Below, one piece after another: positions 26,011-39,600 of a stretch of 64,000 nt of DNA (the stretch's first letter is position 1; every line of letters starts with the position of its first letter). Source of the DNA: Stratiolaelaps scimitus (taxonomy: Eukaryota; Arthropoda; Arachnida; Mesostigmata; Laelapidae); assembly GCA_019614645.1 (NCBI GenBank), contig JABWDB010000011.1, positions 6,397,501-6,461,500 on the forward strand, read 5' to 3'. A program made the position numbers and the translations under genes. The notes under the pieces are model-generated. The model had not been told where the DNA came from. It saw nothing but the letters and a program-made list of their open reading frames with translations, and did not search any database.

Positions 26011-29000
26011 GTCGAGCAGGCAGGGCAGGTAAAGAGGAACTGAAGGCCCGGTGGCTATACAAATAACAGAAATAAGAAGGAACAGACACAAAAAACTAGC
26101 TTGTCTCGCTGTCCTCGTTTGGCCTTACCCCCATACCCGAGCCAGCACAATGGAGGAGGCGCGAGCCCCCACGGCTCGCACTTGACTAAAACGATTGAAG
26201 AAGCCAGCCCGGGCCTGAGGCGAGGCCGTGCAGGCTCCAAATGAGAGCACGTCGTTTTTGGCGGCGGCGGCGCCAGCGCCGGGGCCGGCAGAACTGGCCG
26301 CGCCGCTATGGAGTATCGCAGAGAGCCACGCAGCAGCCGAACGAAATATGTTCCAGTATTTCTTTGTTGTTCATATTGCTGCTGGTACTGCTGCTGGTGT
26401 CGTTGTTGTTGTTGTCTGCTGTTATCTCCTGTTGATGTTGCTGCTGTTGGTGGATGTCCATAGGATAGGCAGACCTGAGTCGATCTGTCTACCCTGATCT
26501 CAGTATCCCCTGCTCTGTGTCGGGACACCGCGACCCAATTGTGATATGATGGAGTAGTCAGCGCACCGCTTGCCAGTTTTGCTGGCTTTATTGACTTCGC
26601 TCAAGCCTTTGACCGTTGCTGCTTGCTGGGGTGGACTGAGATTCGAGGCTCCTGCTTCTGGCTTTGAAGGCTTGCTGCCTTTAATTTAAAGAGATCATCT
26701 CGTTTCACTTACACTCATACACGAATTTCAGGGCAGAAAGATGAGATGGTTACTCGCTGAATATTATAGTCAAATTGATATGACAATGTTTCCAGTCACA
26801 GTTGCGAATACATACGATTGAGACATCTTTGTAAGACATATAGTACATACAGTAATAATGAGCATGGTACTCATTTAGTAAAAATTATAAATCGCAACAC
26901 CGCAGGCAAGCCAGCAACACCGCTATTCAGCTGCGTTTCAATGGCCTCATTAGCAGCCTGGAACCCTTAGCATAATTAGCAAACATATCATTACGGTATT
27001 GAGCAGCCAATGCCAGTGGACACCACTAACGAACTCTGGCCGCGAATGCCCTCCCGGCTGATGGCCTGCCGGGGGTGATAATCGGATATCGAATAATAAA
27101 AATAAGATTGGCCACGAACATGAGCCAACGCGCATCCATCGTTTCGTCGTCGCTACATTTTTACTGGCGGTCCGAGGGCATGAAGAGGTTCCCCGTTGAA
27201 AATGCAAAAAATCCAACAGCTTCATTCTCGCCGGCTATGATCGTCAACAATCGACGAAAAGTAATGGCAAAGAGATGCGACGAGCTACGGCCCCGGCTAA
27301 GTCAGTCCACAGTGTTGGCAGTGGACACTACTGCGACAGACGCAGCGCGAAGAAGAAGTCGAATTCGACAGCCGATTTTTGGGCCTTTTTTCCCTGAATT
27401 CTTCAGGCTAGGCGACTAGCGTAGCGAGTGGAGATTGCTCTGGCCATCTTTCAGCTCGCGGATCGTGTGGCGTTGTGCGGCCAGCCAGCACTAGCAGCAG
27501 CTGTGTGCATACCAATTTCAAGGGTAAAGGCGCCAGCTAGGCAGCGCCGAGCCGAAACTCCGCATCTCGGTTGCGCTCCCCGCCTATTCTCCCGAGCAAG
27601 AAATGCGCTGGTCCTCTTGTCAAGAAGGAAGAGGCGGGGGAGCCGGGGGCGCCGCGCCCAGCCCGCCGGCCGTGGCCAGCCAACGAGGATTGCTGGGTGG
27701 GAAGAGGGGCGGGGGTCCAGCCCAAAGGCAAAAGTAGGAAGACAATGCGAGAGTCGCCAAGAGCAAGGCAGGCAGAGAAAATGAGATAGAAAGATAGAGG
27801 AATAGCTGTAGCGTCCAGTTCGTATTGCCATCCCGGCTGGCCACCAGAACGGCCAACGGTGGCCGTTGAGCCGGGCAGAGAGGAGCAGCAGCAGCAGGAA
27901 GGCGGTGGCGCGTTCGCTCAAAACACCCAGACACCTAGTCAGCGCTGGCCGACCCAGGCTAGTCCGGCGTGCTGAAGGTGCGCATGCTGGGGGGATGGTG
28001 GGATATGCTGAGACGAGGCGCTCTGAAGGAAACCTCAACCTCTATGCGTTACGCAGGGCGAACCGGCGGACACAGGAGCTCTTCATAAACACCACGTGTT
28101 ACAGCGAACGGGAGCGGGGGCGCGGCATCGTCTTGAGCTCCTCTCCGCCAACTCCTCTATGCGATGTGGTGCCGGACGGCAGAGGACGGATCAGTTGCAC
28201 CCACCGAGGACTCGGGAAGTTGCACTGACTACGGCATAGTGAAGAGGCGTAGAGGCCGAAGCACTTACAGCACAGCGGTCGACGGTTTCGGCGGCTGTTT
28301 TTGGTGGTGGTCACCAACGAATACATACGCAACTAGATAGAAGGTGGCGGCAGCCGCTGTTGGCCACCGCCACCCTTGGACGTCTGTGTCGGGTGAAAAT
28401 AGAAATATCCAAAATTGGTTCTCTCGACACTGGCTAGGCGATGCGAAGAGGGCTAGCTAGCATGCCAGTTAGATATATTATAAAAAACAGGACAGGATCA
28501 GGTCGTGGTAGAGGGAAGTCAGGACGAGGTAGCTCCATATTGCCTGCCTGTGGATATACAGAGCTCGGTCAGCTGTCTTGCGATTTGATGTGACCGCTCG
28601 AAGCCCTGGAGCGCCGGCCTACAGAGTTGCCATCTTCTCCGAATATTGAACAAAGCACAATTTGCTTAGACACAACCACACCCAACCACAATCCACTCGA
28701 CATTCGTAAGTGGAGTTACTTGTGTTGAATTCGTAGCGCAATATGTTTAAATCGCTAAATGTGACAATGGGACCAAGAAACGAACCTATCGTATCGAGCA
28801 GCACCTTTCGTATACTCGAGAGCTCGTGCGATCAACGCGTCCACCGTCCTGTGCTTCTACACGACAGTATATAAACTTTATATAAGCGTTTGGAGACACA
28901 CCATACCGCCTTGCACGACCTGCGCTATGTGAAGTATAACTACGCGATTCCCTCTGGTCGCTTCCTTCGAGCTCGTTTAGGTCTGGTTTAAATATGACGA

Positions 29001-29448
29001 TGCCCTAACGCCAGCCGACGTCTGAGGATAGCATCGTAACGGCGGTGTAGGTCCAGCTTACGCAGAGAGCTCTCGAGCTCCGGTGAGCAATGTGTGGCTT
29101 CTTAGCCAGCCCATCATAGACATTCAGAGAATGAGGGAGAGAGAGAGACAGCGTGGAAGACCGAGAAACGGCAGCGGTGGCGGCGGCGGCGGGGGGGGAC
29201 TAGCGAGAACGGTCGAACGAGAGAGGCGAAGCAGTTGCCCCAAATGGGTCCTCGGGGAAACGAATATGCATCATGAAGATGGATGCCCTCGCGTCCGAGA
29301 CCCTTGGACTACTCCTCCCGCATCCAGGTTTCGTGCCGGCAGAGCGAGCCGGCGATACCGTGGGCGCGGCCACCGACCGTCGCCGCCGCCGCCGCTGGTG
29401 CTGCTGCGCGGCATATGCCCGATGATCTTTGCCGGCGCTTGGGCTGCC

Positions 29449-29533
29449 GGACGGGGGTTGCCGCCGGGGGTTGCCGCCGGGGGTTGCAGCCGGGGGTTGC
29501 TGCCGGGGGTTGCCGCCGGGGGTTGCTGCCGCT
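29449..29533. repeat. 13-bp G-rich minisatellite
   Basis: Six near-identical units of TTGCCGCCGGGGG differing at one or two positions. A G5 run recurs every 13 bases on +. Because 13 is not a multiple of 3, all frames through it read as shifted Gly/Pro/Ala repeats, which argues against coding. Confidence 0.85.
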
Positions 29534-30378
29534 GGCGGCGTTAGCCGGGGGCATCCGACTGCGTGGCTGCTACATGGGGCCCCCGGGAACGCGAGATGCA
29601 TCTTTTACCTACATGCCCCGTCTACTGCTGGCTCGTTGCCATTGCCGCCTGGGCTTCTTCCTCTTCTTCCTGATGCTGCTCCTGCTGTTCGTAGCTGCTA
29701 CTTGCCATTCATCCATGGCTCGCCGGACTGCGGGACGCAAGGCAGGAAGCGGTCAGGATACAGTGACGGGACGGTTGGGGCTCGCTGACCAGCGAGTTCT
29801 GTCCGGCCGGCCGGTCTGCCAAGCTCAGAGCGGTGGAAACCACATCAACAGCCGACTTCTCTGTACGGCTCGCCGCTGCGCTCAGTACAACTAACCGAGT
29901 CGTTAGTGAAAACTGCACGAGTTTGGCAGCCAGACAAAGAAGAAAAGTCGAGCGTGGGCAGCAGGAGATTAAACTGCATCCAGATAGTTATATCAGTACA
30001 TAGATACGTGGATCAAGTGTGGATACGTGGTGAATACAAGCCCCGCAAAGGTCAAACCCACTAGTGCAGATAGTGTCTTTGTCTGGATTATCACACAAGC
30101 GTTCTTCCCTTCCTCCACTCGAACTAGATATATGCTTATGATTCATGTTCACGAAGGACGGATGAGCTTGGCCTTCGTCCTGTCGTTGCGGCTCTACTTC
30201 CACTTTCTAATGAACTCATTAGCGATGCATCGAATATACGCACTACATTTTTTCTATATATATATATATATATATATCGATAGATTTACTGGGAAAATTC
30301 ACTCACTCATTAATTAGTTCACACAGGCTAACTAACTTACCCATCTACAACGTTGTTCCGCTGTGACTGAATTTCCAG

Positions 30379-30686
30379 GACGATTCCATCGCCTCCAATG
30401 CTGCTATCGGCCAATCCGACACCGTCGCCCTCCTCAATGCCCTCCCCAATGCCTTCACCGATGTCTTCACCCGTTGTGAGCACCCCAGGGGGTCCGGGCA
30501 GTGGCCTAGGTTCCGGCAGTGGCGCGGGTGGAATCGCTGGTGTCGGCCACCAGGGCGGGTCGAATCCGCCCACAGCACCAAGCACTCCCACACCACAGGA
30601 CCAGTTGCTCAGCGCGCCGTCGATCCTGCAGCTCATGAAGAGTATGCACATTGAGAGTCAAACCAGTCTCGCCGTCCAAATCAAAG
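30379..30686 (+). CDS. Zinc-finger gene, exon 1 of 4 seen: Ser/Pro/Gly-rich region
   Basis: The acceptor is tttccag before 30379 and the donor is AAAG|gtacgt at 30687. The exon enters with one base of a split codon and leaves in phase 1. It encodes 102 residues: PSP/MPSPM-type repeats, a glycine/serine stretch, then a less repetitive end (LLSAPSILQLMKSMHIESQ). If translation began at the Met at 30398 this would be a first coding exon, but no promoter or good start context supports that. Confidence 0.75.
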
Positions 30687-33600
30687 GTACGTTTCGGTTG
30701 TCGTTCAGCTGTTGTCGATTCTCGTTTTGGGGGGTTTGGGGGTGTGCGGTGAAAATTAGCCGTCGCACCGTCGACGACACCGATTGCGCAATCGGCGATT
30801 GGCATTTGCTAGCATACACGATTCGGTAGCGGTGTGAGGTTAGGTTAGGTTCGAGCCTAGCCTCGTACGGGGTGGCCTGCGAGGGCTGCCCCCCGGGGGC
30901 TCCCTGTTAATTGAATCTATCGATTATATCTAACTACGATCTGCCTAACCCGATCATTTCGTCCTGGCTCAGGTGTGATGCCGGACGGCAGCGCGATGAA
31001 GCAGTTCGTCCTGTTCCGTTGCGGTATCTGCAATCGAACCAAGGCATCCCTCGAGCGCCTGCTTGGCCACATCATCTGGTTCCATTTTGCCGACAACCGT
31101 AAACGGCACTGCAACAAATGCGGGGCACTGTTCCGTTTGAAGGACCAACTCGACAACCATCTGAAACTACACCAGCTCGCCAAGGGTAAGTGCTTCTCAT
31201 ATCAAGGGCTATAGCTAAGGCTAGGCGAAGTATGAACGCCGAATGTGTGTTTTTGGTGTGCGATCGTCGGATCGTGGTCAGATTTGTCAGAGCGTGAATG
31301 AATAAAAAAGAGAACATGTGCTTCCTGTCTTCTGCCGTAGAGCTCCACAGGGCGCTGCGTATCTACAGAACGCCATGGACAATACATACCTGACGCATAT
31401 ATACATAAATATATATATGGATATATACATATATATATATATATATACTTCAGGTACATCGATTGCTAAATTCCCACCGACTCAATGAAGGGAAGATGAC
31501 CAACATGGTCTCCCATTGCTTATGGTCCCATCATTGTCATCCAATCTCTTGTAAGCCATCTACATGACAATGTCATACAAAGTCCCTTGTCTCTTGCACT
31601 AGCGCCAGCCGCCGCATTTTGTCTCGTGGTGGGTCCACCCCATCAAGCATACCCTCTTGGCCACTTACTAGTCAGCCTGAACAGCTCAGCCTATCGTGGC
31701 TCGCCGCAGCTACCGTAGCATACAGCCAGGCCAAACCCATCACTACTATAACTAGTGCACTCCGGGCACTCCGTTTGCTCGACAGCGGCGCTAGTCAACA
31801 TCAGCGGGGCTAGGCTCCCCGGACCCCCGCCGTTCTCCCGGTCACATCTTTCCGATTTTAGGCTTAAATTTCTCTTTCATTTCGCTCGGGGCGGCGGACA
31901 CCGCCGCTGCCTCTGCCTCCGCCGCTGCGGCTGCTGCTGCTATACGCTATGCGCTATGCCATGCGCTTATGTGGCCCCAGCATCTCACTCTTACTCTCGT
32001 TGGCCAGCTCGCTTGTTCATACGCTTGCTCGACGCTCTCCTCCGGTTGCTCCCGATATCCTCGCCCTCTTCACATCTCCATCCTCTTTCGGGTGCTGCTA
32101 TTTCTCTCTCGCTCTCTCTCTCACTCTGAGTTTCTTCTCTCCCGCCAAATTTCCACTAGCATCTCGCGCCGGCGTCGGCTGCTTGGCCAGCCAGCCAGCC
32201 AGCCGCCGAGCCTGCTTTGACCAAGCCGGGTGGGGTGAGGTGAGATCGCCGCCGGAGCAGAGGGGACATGCCTGCAGCAGCAGCGGCAGCACCAATATCC
32301 CTACACTCACGCGCGCGTTCAGAGCCAGCGAGACGAGCGCGCTCGGTTACGCTGGCACGGTGCGGCTGTGCCTACACCATCATACCGCCGCCGTAGCCGG
32401 CTCTCGTCCCAGTGCATAACTGGCCTCATGACTCACTATGGTTAGCGGTGGTTAGGTCTAGTTGCTGCTCCTGCTGCTTCTCCTCCTCTTCTTCGCTGAA
32501 CACCACCCTCTCCTCGTTCCTGCCAGCTCCCGTAGGCATCGGTGCGCACACGGTGAGGCGCGTAGCGGAGCCCAGCGCGCTCGGCGGTGAGCCCCATACT
32601 CGTGGACCTCATATTTCACCCGGGGTGGCGGAGCCCCCACCCACCTCCCCTATCTCCTACCGGTAGTCTAGTTCTAGTCCGCTTGTCGGATCGGCGGCTC
32701 GGCGTAGACCATTCTTGCCTATGCCTGCATTTATGCCGGCTCACTATTACTACCACTACTAGCACTACTACCGGTGAGTACGAACTCGGGCGAGTCCGAG
32801 AGCAGCAGCAGCCGGAGCGGGCTTTAAACCGCTGCTGTCGGCCCCTTCGAGGGGAATCCGGGGACGGTGGGTGAACCATTCAATCTCTCTCTTTCTCTCC
32901 ATTCTACGTCGCATATAGCACTGAGCATAACCGTATAGCACGGCGCTCAGTTGCCTCTGCTGCTCGTCGTACTCAGGCGTTCGCACTGCGGGTCGTCAGC
33001 CGGGCGCATATGGGACCACCCTTGTTAGCCTATGGACAGGCTGAGAGCGGGAGAGAGAGAGCCGGGAGGAGGAGGCCGAAGAGGAGGCGGGAAGCGGTGC
33101 CACAGGAGAGCCACGAGCGGCACGCGAAGCCGAACGTGGCCGATTCAAAGAAAAAGCTCCTCTATATTTTGAGGGGCGCGGGGGAAGCGGACGGGGGCGA
33201 AATCCGGGACTTCTTCAGGGGACTTTGCTTTGAGTGGCAGCAGCAGCCGCAGCAGCAGCAGCCGACGAGGCGGTGACCGGACAGCAGAGCAGGCGGCTAG
33301 GCGCCCAACCAGACGCTGCAGCCACTCGGCTCCCTGCCGTGGTGGCTGCTCGTCGCGCGGGGATGGTTAAATTCAGAACGAACGGACGAATGAACGCGGC
33401 GAGGATTTGGTCGGGGAAGCGAGTGGTTGGAGACGACCCCCCCCCATTCCTCCGCGCGCGTACTCTGCCTGCTTGCTAGCAGCAGCAGCCACTTCGTAAG
33501 ATGGTGGAATCGTTTCTACAGGAGCAGGACACAGTCCGACCAAAGCGAAGCTAAGAAGGCCAACGAAGAGGCCGGGGAGTGAGCCTGAATGTGGCCGGCT

Positions 33601-36600
33601 TGCGATGGTCCAGCGGGGGCCGCTGCCGCGACGACGGCCGTCCGCCACTGTCAGTCGTAGTGGTGGTGGTGGTGTCGGCGTTGGTCATGGGCTTTTGAGG
33701 TTATTGCGAATTCCGCCCGCAGCGGAAGTCCCACCCGCTAGTGCAGAGTCGGTCTGTCAGTTGGACGGCTGCTGTGAGCCACCGGTCGCTCGAACAGAAA
33801 CTCAGTACTGGGAGAGTGCGCATCTTCTCTGGCCTGAACTGACGCACCAGCGCTGTCTGTGCAGTCCAAGCCGCAGACAGTTCTCGCGTCTTCCAGCTTC
33901 GGTTACCACCACCGCCGCTGCTGCTCCTGATATTGCCCCTGCCGCCACCGCCACCGCCGCCGCCTCGGTTGTTTCTACCAGGGCACGAGTGCGGGGCGCA
34001 GCATAGAAGCTAGCCGAACAATCCGACGGCGCCGTCGTCGCCGAGGACGGCCAGCGACCACTGGCGTATGGTGGCCGCTGCCGTGTGGATGTATGGCCAC
34101 CCTCAAGGACTGCGAGCCGTTTCACTCGCTTGCTCGTCTTCGTCGAGACGATGGAGTCGTAGGCGGGCGGGCGGGCGGACAAGAAGCCTCACTGATAGAC
34201 CAGTAGTGAAGAGAGAGACTCTGTCTCCATCCGTGCGTCGCGTAGGTGGGCACGCCTCAATGAGAGCTGCATATGGACTCGATATGGCAATGACGCTAGC
34301 GAGGAGGATGAGGAGCGGAATAGAGCTAGCGACAGGAAGGGCCCGGGTAGGGGCGAAGGTAGCGAGGTCCTTCAGCTGCTTGGCCCTTGCTCCGTTACAG
34401 GCTTGCAGGCTCATTCGCTGGTTGGCTCGTCGATAGCAGGTCACCGAGGATGAAGGATGGCCATCGTCCCCTTAAACAGTGGAGGCCTCCGCTCGGATCC
34501 ATGCCGCATTTCGCCGCGGCATCAGGGTGATTCGCCGCTGTTTTCGCTATTGAAATATGGCGCCATCGTCAAAATGAAATTCGAATTTGGCGATATGCGA
34601 GCCATAGGCGGCCAGCAAGAGCCATTGGTTCGTACGCGAGACGGCGTAGACAAACGAACCGACTCAGGTTAGGGTCAGCAGCCGCGAGGAGGATGCAGCA
34701 GCTATGAGCTTCCGAAAAAATGAAGAAAAAACACTCCACCCATCGCAGAGAGGAAGGCACGAAGCACAGCCGTCGCCTGGCCCACCGGCCGTCAAGTTGC
34801 TTCGCATATATCTTTCGTATCGGGGGGTGCACGACGGGAAATGCAACTCCACACGGATGAATGCGCAAACGTTCGCCTTGTCCCGACCCGTGCAGCGACT
34901 ACCCCCCGCCCCCCCAGACGGTCTGGTTTGGCTTGGTCCCCCGGAGGCGGGGGCCGTCTCGCCGTCGCCCACCCACCGATCACCGAATGCAAAGATGATT
35001 GATCTCGCGAAATGCAGCGAGGTCGGTAGTCGGGTACGATTGACACATGTCGTCGGCTTGTTTGTCATCGAGCATCAAACAGCAAATTCATTAACGTATT
35101 GTTCTGCGTCGACCGCCCCCCGTTTTTCTAACGGACGTACACGCGATAGTTTACAGACACATATGTAGATGTGTCACGATTATTATTGTGTAATAGTTAC
35201 TGTTAACTTTGATATATATATATGTTTGTCTTTCTCGAAGCTTGCGCCACGGCGCCGCAAGTAATCTTGTCTGGTCGCTTGGACCGCATCAATCCAAAGA
35301 TTACATATGTACATAACACTGTATTGTCACCTACGCATAATGCATCATCTAGCCCAAATAAATTTTCCGGGCTGATCCACCGCCAAAATTGAACGTCCAC
35401 GGTACAACTGCTTTCGGCATTGCTTCATAAGACGGGACCATTGGTGTAGACATCATCTAGTGTTCTTTGAGCTGACCCTTCTCCCAGCTGTTCAGTCCGC
35501 TATGTGACAGATCTCAGAGCCATAGTTTCGATACAGCTTCAACGACTTAAGGCCTACGTGCAATCGGTTCGAGCTTTTAGTCAGTGCGAGTCCGGCACTA
35601 GCTAGGCGAACACCTCAGATGTGAGGCCAGGCGTCCATAACCGATTTTGCCCCCAACCTCATTAAAAAACAAAAAAGGCCTACCTATCCTCCAACGCCTC
35701 TCGAACCTGACAACAATCCATAGATGACCAAAACAAGAAACGATAAACAAGCGCCACCCATCCATGTAAATCTCACTTCGTTATGGTGGTGCCTTCACGA
35801 CGCGACCGCTGTTCTACGTTGCCACTCATGTAGCAGGCAAAGTTCTCATTGGTTTACTAAAGGAATTGCAACTTGTTCAGCTTGCTTAAGCTCTCTCACT
35901 ACATGTCACCAGGTGACGCGACGCAACTCGAACCTGCTCCCTTCGGCTGTACAGGCTGCATCATTGGGCCGACCCAGCGGTCCCGCCGCCTAGGTCGTCT
36001 ATCCCCGCGCCTTCCTCGGCCGGGGGCAACCCACCGTCGAACGACAAGACCACCTCGTCTGACAACCTGCAGCCGATACGGAGCGCGCTCTCTTCCTGTA
36101 TCGTTGCTGTTGTTGTTGTATCGCCACTAACTTCGTTTCTATTTCTCATCATCGTTGTCTCGGCCTCCTCGTCGGCAGTCCTGCGATGACTATGATGACT
36201 ACACGACTACCAACGACTACTCACAGCGACTACGGTTGAGACTGATATTTCCATTGGTATATTGAGGTCTGCCGCGCGAACCCCGCCGCCGCGTCTCCCG
36301 AAGCCCCCAACCCCCCCCCTACCCCCCCGTCCACTATTTCAATGTCCGTATTGGCAGCAACGGTTGCGGCGGGGAAGCCGAGACGAGACGAGTCTCCGTG
36401 AAACTCTCGATTTCTTCTTTGGCTGGTCTCAGAGACAGATCGAGGCGCAGAGAGCGAGAGAGCGAGCGAGAGAGAGAAATTGGACGAATCGGACGTGTGG
36501 ACACTACTTGCGCTACCACCACTCGCAGCTAGTCAGCAGCCGGCACCCACCAGAGAGCCCTGCCGGGATAGCCATGCCGCGGCCAGCTCGTTTGCGACGG

Positions 36601-39600
36601 TTTTATTCAACTTGTCATACAGACTTGGCTCGAACACAGCACGAAGTCCAGTGGTCAGCTAACTGTTTGACAGCTTTCGCCGCTTCGCTTTTTTGCCGCT
36701 GCCCCCGCTGCCCCCCCCCGCTACCCCCGCCACCGCCACCCCCAGCGACAGCGAAGGGGTCCCTTCCTGCCTGGACTCCGCTCATGTGCCATGTACGCTG
36801 CTGCTGCTACTGCTGGGCGTCCAGCAGCTCGTCTCGTGTCGCCGTCGCTCAATGACGAACCAAGACACGAACGACCGGAGCTGGCAGGCGACCGGGAATA
36901 ATGCGGTGCGCTAACCGTCGGCCAGCGGCCATTCGTCCGAGCGTCGGCGGGTGCGGCCTTCACCGCGTTGCCTGTCACATGGACACCGACTCGTAGCAGC
37001 TCCGGGAGCTCTCTGTTGCTGTTACTGGCCAATGTCAGCATCGTCCAGTCTACTGCGGGACCACCCATGCCATCGCGCTGCTGCCCCCAGCCACGAACCC
37101 CCCCGCTCGCGGGCTCCCCACCACCCTGAAGGCTACCACGCTCGTCTTTCAGCTGTGGCGTCGATGTTGCATCGTATTGCATAGCATAACTACGATACGG
37201 TTGCTATTGATGCAGCTGCTACTGGCGGCGACACAGTGAGTGCAGACTTCAACCGTGAGACTTCAGCTGGGCGGCCAACGAGTTGCTCGGGCGCGGCCCC
37301 TTTGTTGGACATTATTCGTGCGTCGTATAGCGTCAACTCTCTCTCTCTCTCTTGCTTTTCATCTCTCGTTGTCATTCCCCTGCTGCTTCGCCGGCGGGGA
37401 GTTTCGTTCGTCTCGGAGATCTCTTCAATTCGTAGTTCATCTCGTACGGGATCTCTCGCCTCGAACGCCCTCGCGCCCGATGGACTCTCTGACGCGGCCC
37501 TCCATCCAGTGGTGTTGCCTTCGAGAATTCGTTCGCCGTCGGTGTGAGATCCTGTGTCAGTCGTATGTGCCCGTCAGTGAATAGTAGATGTCAAGGCTGA
37601 TCATAGTCAGAAGCTGAAGAATACGATGAAATGAAACTAGCCGACCAGCCAACAACCAGTCAGTATACGGGGATGCTCGAAAAAAATACGAAATAGACAC
37701 ACAGGATCGGTGTTCGATTGTAGATGACATAATCTGCACACTTCGATCAAGGAGATCGAAGCCACTTCTAGCGTACTCTAGCAAGCTGAAATACGCCCAA
37801 CAATCAGCGAGGTTCCGCAGGGTGCCGCAGGTTGGCAAGAACCTGAAGTTCGTTCGATTTTTATATCAACCATATCCGCCACCAGCTGACTCTGTTTTGT
37901 CATCTTCCTCACATACACAGTGGTGTAGTTTCTGTATGTCTTTGAGAATTAGACACTCATTCCGCATTGGCCTTACTTTTTCATTCTGTATCCGTATTGC
38001 ATTTCTGTTCAGTCCCCTTATGCTGCCATCGGGTACTCAATGTTTTCGTCTCTTAGGTTTGTATTCTGTATTACTTGAAGAATTTGACAGTCCCGGTCAG
38101 TGCCCCAAATCAAAATCGGTTCTGGGTTTAGTCAGTAAGAGTCTGACACTACCAGGCAAACACCTTAGTGTGAGGCCTGATGTCCATGCAGGATTTACCT
38201 TTAACCTCTTAAAAAAAATTTTGTATTCTATGCCCGCAGCTCTTGTTACTCGGTTCATGGTTCGAAACTACGGTCTCATTACTTCCGACGATGTGCGTCT
38301 GTCAATGGTATTCGAACCGGAGACCCTACGGTCCCAAGTCTCCGCCACGCCGCCTCACTTATCATGTTATCAGTGCGAGTGCCCTGTATAGGACATGATG
38401 CAAGACGGTGACGAGATTCTACGCCGGTAGACCTTCTCGCAACGATGCAGGACGTGGGCGGGCCGACCACCCAACGTCCTGTGAGTCTATGCGGGTCGCC
38501 AGCCGCGGCCTTTGTGGCCTGCATTTGTTCATCTCGCTGCTGTTAACGTTAGCGTCACCGTCGTCATCGCCGTTACGGCCGCCGTTGGCGACGTCGAACC
38601 TGCAAAGCTCTCTCCCTCGTCAGGCAGACTTGTACGATACGTTTGTTATTCCAGCCGGTCGAGGTAGTCGCCGACAGGACATGTCCGCAGAGAGGTCTAC
38701 AGTGGTCCGAAGTCTATATTTAAATTGGCGCCTCGGTGTACACAGACATACCGGAGGGCTACACATAAGATCAGGCAACAGTTTGCGAGAAATACGGCTG
38801 ATGCGGCCCGCTGTGTTCAACCGTTTCATGCCTCACGCCATGTGCCGTATACAGCGAGGTTGTCTAAACTTCGGATAGATATGCGACGTTTTCAGTGTCC
38901 ATAATTTGATCCGTTTGATGTAATGAAACTATCGCTATTTATTTCTATAAACCACAGGCTCACATGAAGGGCATTCTTTCGGCATTGATCCTAGCTAGAT
39001 AACTATACAAGGTATGGAGTCATTATATATACACACATATACATATATATATATATATACATATATACATATATATATATGTATGCATTGGAACGGTATA
39101 TCGCCGTATCACCACTCTGTGCTGCATCCTCCATCGATATGCATGCCAAGACGATACGATCTTCGCTCTCTTCGATGGGCCACCACCGACGGACAGATAG
39201 ATAGACATAGAGACGAACTCGCAGACGGAAAGTCGCACTTTAGCCTCAGTTCCTCTGTGCTCCTTTTCAAAGGGAGCAGGGGCGCATCCGCGTCCCCCCC
39301 CCCCCCCCGCGAGGCTGGGGTCGCCAGCGAGGTGGGCGACTGTTAGATGCAGGTGGGGAATGCCGAACGACATTCAGACGAACGAAGGGCGCGCGAACTA
39401 TTGACGAGGAGAGGTTCGGGTGGCGCGGGGGGTGGGTGGGTGTGTGGGGGGGGTCTGCGCGGGGGTGCGTCGTGCAAAACAAATAAGCCTATTTCCATGT
39501 CGGCCGTCCTCGCTTTCTCGTCACTTCGCCAGCGATGTTGCGAATGAGCAGCCCCTCCTTGACGAGACTCGCTTGGTCTGTCTGTCTATCTGGCTGACCG

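Larger units (their letters stand above)
23951..30378. other. Sequence upstream of the first zinc-finger exon seen, no gene recognised
   Basis: Mixed composition: GC-rich with AT-rich islands at 26.7-27.1 and 28.4-29.0 kb. Holds the quadruplex-like repeat at 25.95 kb, the 13-bp minisatellite at 29.45 kb and TA arrays at 25293 and 30254. The bases just before 30379 are a splice acceptor, so at least the end is intron. No upstream donor exon could be identified. Confidence 0.55.

Noticed and set aside
29283..29894. 203-codon + frame with Gly/Pro/Ala repeats
   Set aside because: The repeats come from a 13-bp minisatellite that opens several frames at once. The rest has no recognisable domain.
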